DNA of 64,000 nt from Ceriagrion tenellum (GCA_963169105.1 OY720634.1:113186430-113250429), one strand, 5' to 3'; counted from the stretch's first letter, positions 44,084 to 56,720 are shown. The notes: generated by a model from the letters alone, not told the origin. Made by a program: numbers and translations.

Positions 44084-44665
44084 CTAAGGTAGTTTGAGCG
44101 AAATATTTCTTTCTCCTATATTCTCTTAAAACTCATGGATTTTCGCCTCATTGTGACAGAAACTATCTTATCTTTCAAATGTTACGAAAATGAGAAACGC
44201 TCAATGAATAGCTTCGAGAGATCTTGAAAAAAAATAGAACCCGTTTTCCAAGATATATGGTAAGATCGTACGATCAGGAGATAAATTAGTGAAATAATGA
44301 GGAAGTTCTGACCATTACTGCATTAGAAATTCAACGGTGGTTAATAGGTATGATTTTGAAATTACTTTTAAGACTTAAGTTATTAATTGAAAATGTATTT
44401 TTACGAAAATCGGAAAAAAAATCGGTTGTAAAGTCATTTTCGGCGTATGTATGGTGTGAAAAAACTAGCCTACTTAAAGAGTATGCGTATTCAGATAATT
44501 AAATAGAAGTTAAGTAGAATAAAACAAGTTCTGGCGTCATGTGCAGCACTGCATTTCCCTCAAGCTTATAAATTAGAGTTGAAAGTTCGCGAGGATAATT
44601 CGAAAATTAAAAAAGTTTATGCCTCGCCAAGGCTTAGGAGTTTAATATTTCCATCATGAGGGCTA
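44084..44665 (+). mobile_element. MITE family A, strongly diverged copy
   Basis: The left terminus is well kept (TAAGGTAGTTTGAGCGAAAT). The body can be followed only loosely: CATGGATTTTCGCCTCATTG, ATGAGGAAGTTCTG, and CCATCATGAGGGCTACGG near the end. The right terminus is lost, so the end coordinate is approximate. Confidence 0.45.
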
Positions 44666-46414
44666 CGGTCACAACACAGGAGTTAATTATAGCAAGAGAC
44701 ATCAACTACCAATGGTTGTTCCATTATAATACATAATTTTATTTACATTACCTTGGTATTCTTATTTAAAAACTTACAATTTAATAGGTGCCACCAAATA
44801 TTAAATTGACAGAAATATTCAATCCCGAAATGTTAACAAAGAATACACCATTTATATTTTTGACCTATAATCGAGAACTACCAATATTGACCATCAAAGG
44901 CTGTGATTCACAGCATTGAATTTATCAAACTAGTCTTAATTATGAAGAAAAATTCTGAATATGATCTTTACAATGACTAGAGACTACCTCAATAGAACTA
45001 CTGTGCAAGGTTTTCAGGCCTGCCTCGAATGCGGTGGTGAAATTTGTTGAAATTGCCATGAGAAAAATCGGTCTTCGTTCCGGGCGTGGAGTTAGATCTC
45101 TGAAAAAAATGTTATGCACACAGATCACTTACCCGAGGCTGCGATGTATGGCACATAAATGAATTAATGATTCGGATATCTGATCTTCAAAAGGCTTCGG
45201 AAACTTATGAAGGACAATATTTGGGTCATAATGGACTACACAAAGCGCGCTTCCGCCGTCCGTAGAGAGGGAAAGAATAAGCACCCAGGGAGACTTGGTG
45301 TGGGTTCTGATATCGGACATAACATTGCAGAGGTTTGAAACCTGGAATTTCAGAATTGGGTGAAAGAGAAGAAAAAGGAAGGGAATGGTATTCAGGACTG
45401 GGGATCGTCCGGGCTACGAACGTACGGAGCAACATTTCCGCCGGCTAAGGTGAGGAAATTCTCGCAAAAATAGAGATATTAAGAGGAGACTACATAGGTC
45501 ATAGCATTACAAGGCTCAGAAATCTGGCCGTCGAGAAATGGGAAGGTCGGGAGAAAAAGAGTGGGAATTCTCGAAAGAATATACACGCGGTGGAAATTTG
45601 GTGGAGACGTCGATAAAATGAATAGAACCATTAATGAAGGATATGGAAGGGGGGGTCATGCAACCGAAACCTGGCAAATGAGAAATAGAATATACAGTAA
45701 GTGGTATGATTTTAAGATGTAGGCATAGAGAATGATGAAGAAAAATGGAATGACTCCATGCTGAAGAGTATAAAAGGAGATAGAGCAATTTAGCCAATTT
45801 GTTAAATATAAGATGACAGGGTAGCTTGAAAAGGTTAGAAGGATTTGATATATGGAGGAACGTTGGAGAGAAATCTGGACTCGGCATTCGCCTACTTTTA
45901 ACGAAAGAAGCCGAATGGTTTACAGTTTTACGTCCAACCAGTCGGACGGAACATGCTCCCACCAAAGAGTAACCCAAGAGGAAAATTCGATATAATAAAT
46001 GCTCCAAACTCGGCCAAGATATGATCCCAGACTCTCCAAATAAATATTCGGTAACCTATCATTAGTAAAACCTCGATTACCTTGAAAGAAAATAGTAAAA
46101 TCGGCCGAAATATTTATTTAAAAACAATGACAAGTTGCCATTACGGCTAAGTTGTTTAAAATAGGAATAGGGAGGACATGAATGAAAATGTTCACATATT
46201 TTTCATTATCAAACATAATATAATGTGAAAGAATAAAAAGACCATCGTCTGTTGACATATGTTATTTGGTTTCCAAGCCGTAAATTGTATCACTTCCGAT
46301 GGTTCCTTCCAATTAATGGTCCAACCAAAGACCAATGAAACTCTTCGAACGAAAGAGACGTAGAAAAAATATAAAACAATTTTATTGTCCTGGGACAAAG
46401 TCCCTTAGGACATT
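44666..46414. other. No recognised feature
   Basis: The longest minus-strand frame of the area (45516-46007, 163 residues) is rich in Ser, Pro, Phe and His with no domain. It looks like the complement of purine-rich DNA and is not called as a gene. Confidence 0.4.
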
Positions 46415-46500
46415 GAATGACGTAGTGGTAGTCGATCTGCTTTAAACGTAGTCAGTTGCGAGGTCATAACAGAACCATACTTAAGCACTAAAATCATCAT
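46415..46500 (+). mobile_element. tRNA-like SINE head
   Basis: An A-box-like CGTAGTGGTAGTCGATCTGC (46422-46440) is followed after a tRNA-like interval by GTTGCGAGGTCATAAC, a degraded B box. ATCATCATCATG follows at about 46493. Degenerate and without a second copy in the window. Confidence 0.4.
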
Positions 46501-46974
46501 CATGAACTTCGCATTGAACACTTTTTCATTCAAAGACAGTGAGTTAAAGACTCTCTTGCAGCGTGGATGCCAAAAGGACCGCTATTAAAGAGAATCCTTC
46601 ATACCTTCTAGCATCATTACGAATGTTAATACTTAACAGACCACGAAGGTTTGTGCCGCGTGATACAAGTAACTAGCAATTTATGCTTACAAAAACCCCA
46701 TGCACGCGCACTCTTCGTAAGCATGTCTTGCGACATGACTGTTCCAGTTAAGAGTTGGATTCCCATTTAAGCCATGAGGCATTTATGACAAATGCGCACA
46801 CACCTTGAAAAGATGAATTTCCTCCAGAGATAGATACATTAAATATGTCGATATGTGTCATTTAACGAGAATGAAGTCACTTTCACTATATAAAAAATAA
46901 ATATGAAATGAAAATATATAATTATCCCGCGTTCTTTCGGCTCGAGAAAAAATCCTAATGTCGTAATTTTATAT

Positions 46975-47160
46975 GTTCAAATGACCAATAAAACATTTCA
47001 TAGTAAAAAAAAGATTAGGGTCATGAGAAAAAAAGAAAAAAAGAAAAAAAGGGTCATGAGTTGTAGCTACTCACTCATAGCATGTTCAAATGACCAATAA
47101 AACATTTCATAGTAAAAAAAAGATTAGGGTCATGAGTTGTAGCTACTCACTCATAGCATT
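46975..47160 (+). repeat. 109-bp tandem duplication with (GAAAAAAA)n insert
   Basis: GTTCAAATGACCAATAAAAC starts at 46975 and 47084. Both copies continue through ATTTCATAGTAAAAAAAAGA and end GTAGCTACTCACTCATAGCA. The first copy carries an extra A-rich GAAAAAAAG repeat (about 47026-47050) between two GGTCATGAG words. Confidence 0.85.
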
Positions 47161-47165
47161 CAAGC

Positions 47166-48114
47166 TAAAACGCTACTAAAATGGCCTTTTGACTAAAATA
47201 TGCTACGCAATAACATGTTTTTCTGTTATTGCCTAGGATACAGAGCGCTCAGATCGGACAATAATTTATCCTTACAAGTACCCCTCTGGAGAGCGGTTGT
47301 TTTCTATCTATTTTAATGAACACAACCTCTAGTGAATTTTTTATCATACGTGCTAGGAAAACGCCTTATAGTGTGGGGGTTTCCGCATGCAAAATGGTAA
47401 ATTATGACACTTTTCCATTACGCATTATTCCACCTTTGCAAGTAATTTGCTTTATCGTACAGTAATGGAAAAAACGTACGCTCAATTGCATCTCTTTTAC
47501 CTCTGTATATTGGAATTTTCTCGAAATCTACAAAACGGTCTCTCCTATGATTAGACATCTAAGGAAGTAGAGTACGAGTAATCCATTGGAGCAAACGCAT
47601 CTGGGCCGCGAGGGTCCCAGGGCCCCCAAAATCATTCTCTATTTTATTACCACTATAAAATTTATGGAATAGGTGTAGAGGTTTCTTTTTTGATTTTTTA
47701 AATTACTTGAAATTTCGATAGAGGGTTCAAATGTTCACTATCGGATGGCAAAAGGAATGATGTATTTAAAGGAGGGTTTACACATGGAAATCAACTTCTG
47801 CGGAAGTAGCGAGTGTAGCGATATCTCGAATCGTATCGCCACTTGCAGGCCATCGTTCCGCTAACTCATAACTTACGGCTTTTTCCAAACAAATGGATGA
47901 CGAAGTAAGCAATGAATACGGTTATTAGGAAAATCACCGAAATTTGGCATTACTGGCCGTCGTATGTCGCTGTTTGAGTCCCATACGCATTCGTGGGTTT
48001 AATTGATTCGTATGATTTTCAACAATTGTTCTTTATTACGTCTAATCAAATGTGTCAATTGTTACAGAAATAATTAATATAATTATATAAAAAACATATG
48101 TGGCACAGAATTAA
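47166..48114. other. No recognised feature
   Basis: Unassigned; AT-rich except for a short GC patch near 47600-47630. Confidence 0.35.
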
Positions 48115-48718
48115 AGAAACTCGGTTTTTTTAAACGTATAATAGGAAGGTCCTTAGATGAAAAAGTAAAAGAGGGCCTAAAGAGGGTAAAAGCTACTTCG
48201 CTCTGGTTAGGCCACGCCTCGAATACGCTGCGTCCTCGAGCGTCTGAGACCCTGGCCATAAAGATTTAACCAAAAAAAATAATAAATTACAAAGGAAAGC
48301 AGCGCGTTTTGCCTATAGCTGCTACGAGCGTACATATAGTGTCTCACAACTTTTAGAGGGATTAAGGTGGGAGCCTCTAGAGACTCGAAGGCTACGCGCT
48401 AGGTTTAGGTTACTTGAGAAATTCATAACTGATATTTTTCAGAGCGACACAGAGAATATCATCATGACTCTTCACTACATCTCTAGGTCTGACAGATGCG
48501 ATAAAATAAGAGAAATACATTGCCGAACAGATAGGTCCAAAAACTCGTTCTTTCCACGTACGATAAGCGACTACAGTAAAAATTGAGCTCCACTAAATAC
48601 ACTCCTATAATACATGTCACCATTTCATCTCCCAAAAACTTACATCTTTGCACGGCTGGTGACCGAACACTCCCTGCCACTCGCCCATGCGGCGGCTCTC
48701 AGGATATTATGTAGATAA
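48115..48718 (+). pseudogene. LINE-A C-terminal ORF and 3' end
   Basis: Sense orientation. Pieces in neighbouring frames read GFFKRIIGRSLDEKVKE, then YFALVRPRLEYAAS, WDPGHKDL and KLQRKAARFAYSCYERTYSV. Next are WEPLETRRLRARFRLLEKF, then SDTENIIMTLHYISRSDR and IREIHCRTDRSKNSFFPRTI, with a stop at about 48584. The 3' end has CCTGCCACTCGCCCATGCGG and a short GTAGATAAAT tail. Good conservation of the last 100 residues makes this the best C-terminal LINE-A copy. Frameshifts near 48200-48260 disable it. Confidence 0.85.
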
Positions 48719-48847
48719 ATATGTACACATCGAAGTTTCGCTTGTTAGTGACTTGCAAGGCCACTGTCATGGAAGTGACTTCCATGTGTAAACCCACCCT
48801 AATTATTTCAATCGAATTTTTTACACAGTTTACTCTCGGTTAGGTCT

Positions 48848-49075
48848 TAGGAAACTGGTTGGGCCATGTGATGAGAGGGAAAAGTATAATAACTGTGGCA
48901 CTTGAGGGTTCAATTGAAGGAAAGAAAAATAGAGGAAGGAGAAGAATTAAATTGGTGGATCAGGTGAAGAACATCAGCTATGATGAAGCAAAGAAGGAAG
49001 CTCGGGACAGAAGCGGATGGAGACAGCAGTGGTGTACGGGACCTGCCAGCAGGCAGAACACCAGATGATGATGAC
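48848..49075 (+). pseudogene. LINE family R C-terminal remnant
   Basis: Frame beginning WLGHVMRGKSIITVALEGS, then IEGKKNRGRRRIKLVDQVKN, then KKEARDRSGWRQQW and GPASRQNT before a stop. It matches the terminal part of the family R protein, including the DRxxWRxxW signature that marks the end of these ORFs. No reverse transcriptase upstream. Confidence 0.78.
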
Positions 49076-50454
49076 TCTCGGTTAAAAATTACGCTTAAAA
49101 TCATCGAATGATGATAAAAATTATCAAATTTTCTCAGATTTCAACAGTATCAATTTCCTCGACAACCTCAGCAATTGTCATTTTCCACGCAAATATGATT
49201 AAAAATAGTGTATGAAATTCGTGCGGTATAGTTGCAAAATTGGCCTCCGGGACAACGAATTAAATGAACAAACAGACTTCTTAGTAATCAAGTAATAAAT
49301 AATAATAAAATTATTTCTCTTCCTACCACCATAACCATCTCCGCGGATACGCTTACACTATAAGCAAAAGTCTTAAGTCGAAAGTTGAGAGCGACGGATG
49401 CAGAGCACAACGTCGACGTGCAATGGAAATGCAAATGGAAATGAAACTGGAAACAAAATATGCTTATTTTTCTTTAGTGCGGAAGATAAACCGTCGTAGG
49501 GTCACTCTAAACTCACTGCTGCATGTGATACTGTATTTCATAATCCATCAATCGTAGCTAACGGCCGTAAATTTTATCTCCGCATTCACAATCAAAAGAA
49601 TGGGTTAAGTCAACAGCTGTTGAGTAACTTAAGATCAAACAGCCTAGAAATGACCAATTTCACAACTTAAAGTAATTAAAAAACAATACTAAATATAGCT
49701 TCCGCCATTCCGTCATTTATGAAGTGAAAATATAGTTACATAAGCAGTTAGTTTGCATTATTTAAAACCTAATAACTAATTCATGTCACACTTTTTTCTG
49801 TAGTCAAGGTTCTGCCTAGCTAACACAGAATTTCCGCGAAAACAGAGATCGGCCTTTTTTGTGGAATTTTTTGTGGACTTTGAGACAGTGAACATTTTTT
49901 ATACGACATCATTAGGGAAAAAAATATGCAATATCACTCGCAGCCATCAATTAGAGTGACCACAAGAAGTTTCAACACTGGAATGATAAAAAATATTTTT
50001 GGAATTGTGGCCAACATATCGATTTCAGCCCATGCAAGTTCAGCAGTTTACTCAAAACCTCAGAGGAGAGGATGGTAACGTAGTAAGCTTTAGCAAAAGT
50101 TTATCACCACGAAGTGAGCAGAACTGCAAATAGGGCTGGGGGAAGTGTGTCGGTGAGATGTAACATTAATGGGGGGTCACAAGGTGGGTCCTTAGTTGGG
50201 GAAGTAATGATGAAGGAGGTGAGGTTTGGTAGGGCACCGAACAGCCTGAGCAATGGTTTTGGTAGACATATAAGCAATTCATGGACGTGAAAAGAATATA
50301 AAGGAAGCGGTAAAAGCATATAGGCACATAGGGAATGCACGAGGTCTTAGTGAAGTGCCAAAGGATAATGCTTTCCACCCAATCTTCACTCCCAATGAGG
50401 AAGGAACGAGTCGTAAAATTATATTAATGGTTGTAGGGGTAACTTTGAGGATCA
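49076..50454. other. No recognised feature
   Basis: AT-rich. The passage at 49430-49455 has a few repeats of (A)TGGAAATG. No supported gene. Confidence 0.35.
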
Positions 50455-50655
50455 TAGTCACAGATATGACGAAAAAATATCTTAGTATCTTCCACGCTTT
50501 AAACGTTTATTGCCGACCCAGGTTTTGAATGAACAGCAACCATTATCAAAGAATCATTATTCTTGATGATGAGTGCTGTGCAGTCGAAACCAGGGACGGC
50601 AATAAACGTTTAAAGTGTTGAATATATTAAGATATTTTTTGTCATATTTGAGTCG
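50455..50655. mobile_element. Head-to-head Penelope-like tail pair
   Basis: Two inverted arms share AAATATCTTAGTAT-like text, CTTTAAACGTTTATTGCCG and a (G)GTCCC-type GAAAACC/GGTTTC motif. The right arm (50563 onward) reads TTGATGAT-GAGTGC-TGT-GCAGTC-GAAA-CCAGGG-AC, a degraded version of the hammerhead-like order. Its stem II keeps 5 of 6 possible pairs. The left arm has an even weaker motif on the minus strand. Confidence 0.58.
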
Positions 50656-51659
50656 CAATATATTTTTCCAAGTTGAAAAGTCCTCCCCAGCAAAAGCTCT
50701 CGCAGTTTCAGGTTTGACCGCGCAATATTCTCATGACTGCTTTTTGGTCGGCGCCTATTAGCGGCTAGGGTAACTTACGAGGTACTGATTTGAACTGAGA
50801 CAATTGCTGAATGCCTGCTGAGGAATAATCCCATTCCACATAGCCTAGAGGCAGATTGTACGGTAATTAGGTAATTAGATAAACGGTAATAGATGTTCAT
50901 AAGGTTTCTGAGCAGGGGCTTTACCTTTCGCCTGAGCTCTACCATCACCGGTTGAATGATTAAATACTATCACTGGCTATGCGAATAATGCAGGAATTCG
51001 AAGGAATAACAATATGATGGGGTGAGAGATCAAAACTATTTGGCATCAGAGACTCGGTTATATTGAAGAGGAAAGTAATAGAGGGAGCACACATAGTAAT
51101 ACATCGACTCTCGAACATACATCTCGCGTATGCTAGAGAAATCCTCTCCACCGTGTTAAATAGTCTCGTGACACTGCAAGATCACCAGGGTATCCTGCCG
51201 CTGGCATCCAAGTTGACGCTGAACTCAATCCTGGTCCAAACACTACTACGAATCACCTCCTGCTTCATTTTTTTGCCCTTTTCCAACGAGGGAAGGGGAA
51301 TCCATTCGCGCTGGGCATAAATGTACGAAATGCAATTTTACGTCCCGGAGCATTTCCCATCCACCACTGCGAGATTGATTCCCTTCCTCCATCCATTTCA
51401 CCCCACATCACTTCCCCTTCTTCCATATTTTCGAAGACGAGGGGACAGAAAAACGTACATCAGAGTTTCCGAAGTTTGTCGACGGGTTGGAAGAGGGTGC
51501 AGAAAAGGGATGAAGCCCTCTGAATACACGAACTGTCGAATGAAGTGGCTGGAAATTCAAAATTACCATCGTGGGTGGCTGCAGCCAAGTTTAGGCAATC
51601 TAGACGTCTCGACGAGGTTGTTACAACGAGTCCACAGCTTAAGATAGATAAAACTTCAA
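50656..51659. other. No recognised feature
   Basis: Unassigned; short frames only. Confidence 0.35.
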
Positions 51660-51775
51660 CTAGATAATTATTCCACCAAGAGTTGACATTCGCCATGAAA
51701 AGATCATTTGACTTGACCGGGACTCGAATCCGGATCTCCCAAAATGTGCCACAATGTAGACTTGAGGCCGGAACA
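51660..51775 (-). mobile_element. tRNA-derived SINE S2, copy 1
   Basis: Minus strand: GGGAGATCCGGATTCGAGTC (B box, T arm), then CCGGTCAAGTCAAATGATCTT and TTCATGGCGAATGTCAACTC. Same text as copy 2, which lies about 50 bp away in the opposite orientation. Confidence 0.72.
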
Positions 51776-51825
51776 TCTAGTTCGCATAAATCCCCTCGAA
51801 ATTCGTTACGAATTAAGATGGATTG

Positions 51826-51945
51826 GTAGTGTAACTGGGATAACTCACCTGGCCGGCAATTGGGAGATACGGGTTCGAATCCCGATCAAGTAAAATGATT
51901 TTTTCATCGCAAATTTCAACCCTTGGTGTTATTGTATCCCTGCGA
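51826..51945 (+). mobile_element. tRNA-derived SINE S2, copy 2
   Basis: A-box-like TAGTGTAACTGGGATAACTC (from 51827), B box CGGGTTCGAATCCCG (51882-51896), then ATCAAGTAAAATGATTTTTT and CGCAAATTTCAACCCTTGGT. The head has the spacing of a tRNA but is not a complete cloverleaf, so it is a SINE. Confidence 0.76.
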
Positions 51946-52846
51946 GTGACTTCGTACCATATCATTTTATTATTATTGACGATAATTATTATTAGACATA
52001 ATTATTATTGACGGTCATAAATCGGTTACTATTTCCCGGTTCAGTTCTCCATCCTTTCTACGTTCTTGCATGACGACGAAAATGTCGATCCTTTCCATCT
52101 TTTCCCTAGAGAACACGAAGCTCCTGAGATACCTCAAGAGAGCACAGTTTCAATTAGGAAGTCATAAATAAAAGTACAATAAAAACTTCCCACATGTTTA
52201 TGAGATGCTGAATTAAGGTTTAGCAGTGTTGAGCCACGGAAAATAAATCCTTGGAACCTGGAAGTAATAGGAAAGAATTGACAAGGACTCCGAGAAAAAA
52301 AAGAAAGATTGAATGAAAACTTTACTTTTGAGCGTAGCCTTGCGTGGTTTCGACGGCCAGTCTTAAAGGAAAGAGTGAAGGGTTTCCTAATACGCATCTG
52401 CAGACTGTTGAAGGCAATATATATGGACGGAAAGGAAGACTAGTAATTAAGTGCAATAAAGCAAGATAGTGATATTGGTGAAGGTTTTTCGAAATGGATA
52501 GAAAATTAGATGTAATACAGGCTGCAGGGAAAAGGAATGAGAAAGAGGATAGTCATGGAAATCTTAGTAGGTGAAATAAAAATTGACGAAATGAATTTTC
52601 AAAAAATGCAAGAGAGTCGTGGTGAAGAAGCCGCTCACTTTATCTGGAAGTGAAGCTCAAACATCAGTTCTTCTACCATTCGCTGCACTACGAATGCATA
52701 CAATTTCTTTCGCAGCAAAATTAGGGTTCGCCTTCTTCATCAAGAGATTTCACTATTACAGAGAAATTTTTCTAAGCCTGGAAATTATTCGCTAATGCTA
52801 ATTTATCGTTTTGTCCACCTCGAATTCCGCGACGCGATGGCAGCGA
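51946..52846. other. No recognised feature
   Basis: Unassigned. A short inverted pattern of ATTATTATTGACG and TAATTATTATT occurs at 51965-52020. Confidence 0.35.
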
Positions 52847-53364
52847 GTAAGATGTTTGGTGCGCTAATTGTTAGTCATTGAGTGCATATTTTTATAACTT
52901 TTCAAGTAAGTCGAAAAATGCCTTAGACCACACTTCACGTATTTACATCTAACTATACGTTGGAAATAACCATACATGTTTTAGTATAAATAATGCAAGA
53001 ATTATCTTTTAAAATTTTCTTCCCAATTAAAGCATTGTCTGGACTTAGGGGTATCGCACGAAATGAGTAATTTAAGCCAAAATCGTACGTAAATACGTGT
53101 TTTTTATTCGCCATGACAAATTGATATTTTTAGAAATCATTGTAATTATTTGAAACGTATTTTTTTTGCCTTCAGGAGAAAACCTGTACATATGTCATCT
53201 AATTATTTCGAAATATATGTCCCATAAGGCTACGTGTTAAAATAGCATTAAATTGCCAGGAAACCAAATGGGGAAGATGTTTTTTTGCGCTTATTTAGCA
53301 GGTATACGTAACCAAAGTTTCATGCAAATCCGCACATGAACGAAAATTGCTCCAACCACCTTGA
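52847..53364 (+). mobile_element. MITE family B, copy 2
   Basis: The right end is clear (GAACGAAAATTGCTCCAACCACC-TTGA). The left end is degraded (TAAGATGTTTGGTGCGC). Internal alignment with 22989-23530 includes GTCATTGAGT, TTAGACCACACTT, AAAGCAT, CCATAAGGCTACGTGTT and AAAGTTTCATGCAAATC. Confidence 0.65.
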
Positions 53365-53765
53365 AAAGACAGACGGATTGATAAAGCGCGGAAAATTCGA
53401 TAATTATCATAGAAGCGGATCTGAATTTGTTCAACTCGACTGTTCTTTTGTGTGCTACTTCCAACGTAGATTGGACACTTCAAGTCATCAGTTTTTCAGC
53501 GTTTTGAATTCATTCAAGTTTCAAACGAAGACTCATTGTTGCTTGGAAGGAAAACGAATGGCGATAAACGCAGAAAATTTTCGTTAGCGGAGAAACTTTC
53601 TTTCGAGTTGAACAATTTAAATGACTCCATCCAAGCGATAAGTCTTTTTTTTTCGTTACAGTATAACGAAAGATTCCAGACTCAGAGATTTCTGCTTGAG
53701 TGGTTTCCCTACCCTAACAAAGCTGAAACGACGTCCTTTGTTCGTAATTTTTCGCTAGTGTGAAC
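53365..53765. other. No recognised feature
   Basis: Frames at 53336-53763 show no recognisable family. Confidence 0.3.
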
Positions 53766-53870
53766 CATCCGTCCAGAAACTGGAGGATCCGGGTTCCTTT
53801 CCCGGTCAAGGTGAATGCCTTTGTGCTGCGAATATCTGGCACTCGCTCGTACTCTAACGAAGAGGTAAAA
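53766..53870 (+). mobile_element. tRNA-derived SINE S2-like, copy 3
   Basis: GGAGGATCCGGGTTCCTTTC then CCGGTCAAGGTGAATG resembles the S2 T-arm segment, with a B box damaged by CTT. The downstream body departs from copies 1 and 2. Confidence 0.48.
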
Positions 53871-54595
53871 TTTCTCATCATCATCAAAAGTCATCAATTC
53901 GAAGATTTGTTTCTGCAGCTCTCCACTTCTCCGCCAACCACTTCTTTCCAACATAATTAATCACTTCGGCGTCTTACATGATTTGCGTGTTGCATTCCAT
54001 CCAGGGCCTTCCTCTTTAACACTAGGAGAACCAGACTTTGCGGCATACCTCTTAGTACTGACAGGGCTCAATCTAGCTCCTCGGAAATAATTTGCTTGCC
54101 TAGTATAATTGACACTTCTATTCTAAATCATAGGAAAATGGTCTCGAAAATATCTTTTACTTATTATTTTACATAATATTGAAAGAATAGTGGTTTATAT
54201 CAACGATCTCTAACTTTCCTGTTCCAAGTATGGGATGAGGCACTTCGAATGAGAACTAGTACCTTTGGACGTTCATCAAATATGCATTCGTATTTTTGTG
54301 TGTTTATCAGCTATTATAACCAAGTATTAGGAAAGCCTAGTCACTGAGAAAATATTTCAATGAAAGACAATAAAACTTAATTCGATTACGGCAAAACTCG
54401 AATAAAATAGGAGGGAGATAGCCTGGTATTAAAAGGTTGAAGGTAATGTGCATTAAAAACTGTAGCCAATATGACGGTCTTGTTTTAATATTATATTTCC
54501 TGCAAAAAAGTAAAGAAGTATGCAAGAGCTGGGACAATTCAATCTGAAGTAACGAACTGTCAGAAATGAAAAGGGTCGGAGTGATCCCCACCGGT
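53871..54595. other. No recognised feature
   Basis: Unassigned AT-rich DNA. Confidence 0.35.
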
Positions 54596-54850
54596 ACTTC
54601 TAGTGTTCATTCTCCCCATTCATTTCTCCTTCTAGCATCGCCTTCAATAGAAAATTGGGTCGCAACATGTGCAAAATAGGTTTGTCTCTCCTTCTTAGCA
54701 GAATTCTCATTATGTTTGCTATCCCTTCAACTCTTTGAGGAAATTCTTCGTGAATCTGTCCCTCCATTTGATCTTCATTACTCTTTGGCACCTCCACACT
54801 ACATCTTCATTGGTTCTAATCTGTTGCAGCTGCAGCTGTCACTATCAAGG
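54596..54850 (-). pseudogene. LINE family R C-terminal remnant
   Basis: Minus strand in two frames: IRTNEDVVWRCQRVMKIKW then RDRFTKN, and after a frameshift IANIMRILLRRRDKPILHML then RPNFLLKAMLEGEMNGE. This corresponds to the 'RRMlkIkWtDrv.neEvL...rt.Ll.tl..R...lghmLRh.slLk.iiEGe..Ge' part of the protein. The final DRxxWR part is missing. Confidence 0.62.
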
Positions 54851-56180
54851 CATAGCAGTCTTATAAGATCATGCTTCTTATACCTATATGTTTTTATATA
54901 GTGCTTCCTTACTTCCAGGCTTGTACTCTCTTGTATTATAAAAGCTGTCAGGAGACACTTCTAGTAGAATGCCTTATCAGCTTGAGATATTTTTCGCATA
55001 AATTATTTCTTGCTTCTTCCATTGCTGGTGATTTTGCCTCTCAGAGAGCAACATTCTTCCACTTGCGAAGGTTTTTGCAGTCAAATTTCGACAATGACTC
55101 TTTGCTCTCGTTGTTTTCCACTGACCATAGCCTAGATTTTCGTAATATGCATTTCTACCATGGCATTTCTTACACCCAATAAAAAGTACAAACATAATAA
55201 CGGATAGAGCGTGACAAGGGTTTGATCAGGGTTACTTCTCTCGCGTAGTCATCTAACATGTAACCCGCTCTAGAAGGGTTATACGCAGAGTTATTGTCCC
55301 AATAACGCACTCCATCTGTCAGTAGGTACTAGGGATGTAAATACGTGACGAAGTTGGATGAATAATGATCACGTCTCCACTTTCATGAGCGCAATTGAGA
55401 AATAACGATTGCGTGATCACACACATGGTGGAGAATCGTGATTGTGCCCCTGTTTTGGAGTATGGCTCTCGCAAAAGTTCCTGACGCAGAGCTGTGCGGT
55501 CGGAGGAGAGGTAAAAGTGGAAAGGAAGAGTGTGAAGGGATATTACGATGAGGCCAAGGAGGGTAGCAACGAGAGGGAGGCAGGGGAAACTTAGTATTCC
55601 GTAAAAACACATGAGGCATGCAAACGCAATGCTATTAGGCAAGCGGTTCAAATTAGCGATTGCTATGTCTTTACACTGTCTTCAGGTCTCATTGCGAAAT
55701 GAGACGAAATGGGACGGCAGTAGGTGGTGAGTCATTCCACTTCTCGAGTGGCTTATGTTGGAAGGTATTTGGAAAGTTTTTCGGCTAGCCCTGCACAATT
55801 AAACGCCTTCCTTTTTTCGTATCGCAGGGTTTTGAAAGTTCCGTCACACAAATCCCAAAATCGTTCATTGCGCAGTGTCAGGAACTTCTGCGAGAGCTAC
55901 AACTGATTCCTACCTAAGCGGCAGCATTTACAATGCAAGCATATGATTTTATAGAAACCAGATCAGGTCTACGACCGTATGCGGTGCAGGTAAGGGAAAT
56001 TAACTCAACCATTATGTGAGGAATCTTTCGTCTCATGGCTCGGTTCAGATGACTTGAAATTACTATTAGCCTATCCAATCAAGCAAAATTAGAGGCTGTT
56101 CCGAGATTGAGTCACGTATAAAAATGGTACTTACTTTCTTTACCATGGTTCTACGACCAACGGTCCTCTCAAGTGACCTG
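54851..56180. other. No recognised feature
   Basis: No supported gene. Frames at 54871-55182 and 55319-55651 are not recognisable. Confidence 0.35.
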
Positions 56181-56184
56181 AACA

Positions 56185-56300
56185 CTTGGACCTGAGGAGG
56201 CCTGCAGGATAGCCGGCGAAATATCGTCCTCAAAATGAAACAACGCGGCGGAAACCCCGGAAAACCGAAGACTCAACCTTAATCCAACCCCCGCGGAAGC
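56185..56300 (+). mobile_element. Possible retroelement tail motif
   Basis: CCTGAGGAGGCCTGCAGGAT then AGCCGGCGAAATATCGTCCT resembles the spacing of the CTGATGA...CGAAAC tails elsewhere in the window, but the box reads CTGAGGA. No inverted arms were found. Low confidence. Confidence 0.3.
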
Positions 56301-56339
56301 CCGAATCATAAATAAACTTCATCTTGAAGTAGAACCTCT

Positions 56340-56720
56340 TTTAGCGTTAGCATAGCTGGATCTGGACTGCGCACCGTGCACCGCGGCCATTGTTGACCGT
56401 GCACCACCAAGTCCGGCTGGCTGGCGCCTTCCTCCATGCATGCGTGGTGGTCATCGACCATTTATTTGCCTCACCTGCCCCTAAGTCTCCTTCCGCTCTT
56501 CCCCACACTCAGTTCCGCCTGGGTCCCGTTCTAGCGCATCCTCCCACATACCGCCCTACCTTTCCTACCTCCCCCAATTTCCTTCCTCCTCCCGATAAGG
56601 CAATCTTCTCCTCTCCACTCCTCACCTCTCCTTCTCCCTCCCTCCTTCGGCTAGTTCCTTCCTTCCTTTCCGCAGCGGAAGACGCAATCCGTAACTTTTT
56701 AATTGAGAGGAACCACCGGG
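56340..56720. other. GC-rich, pyrimidine-biased block
   Basis: C/T-rich on the plus strand with CpG at the start. The 117-residue plus frame (56390-56743) and the minus frame are compositional. Promoter status unknown. Confidence 0.35.

Noticed and set aside
45516..46007. 163-residue minus frame
   Set aside because: Ser/Pro/Phe/His-rich with no motif; complement of purine-rich DNA; no exon borders.
56190..56235. Hammerhead ribozyme
   Set aside because: Box reads CTGAGGA and the GAAA is followed by no stem III.
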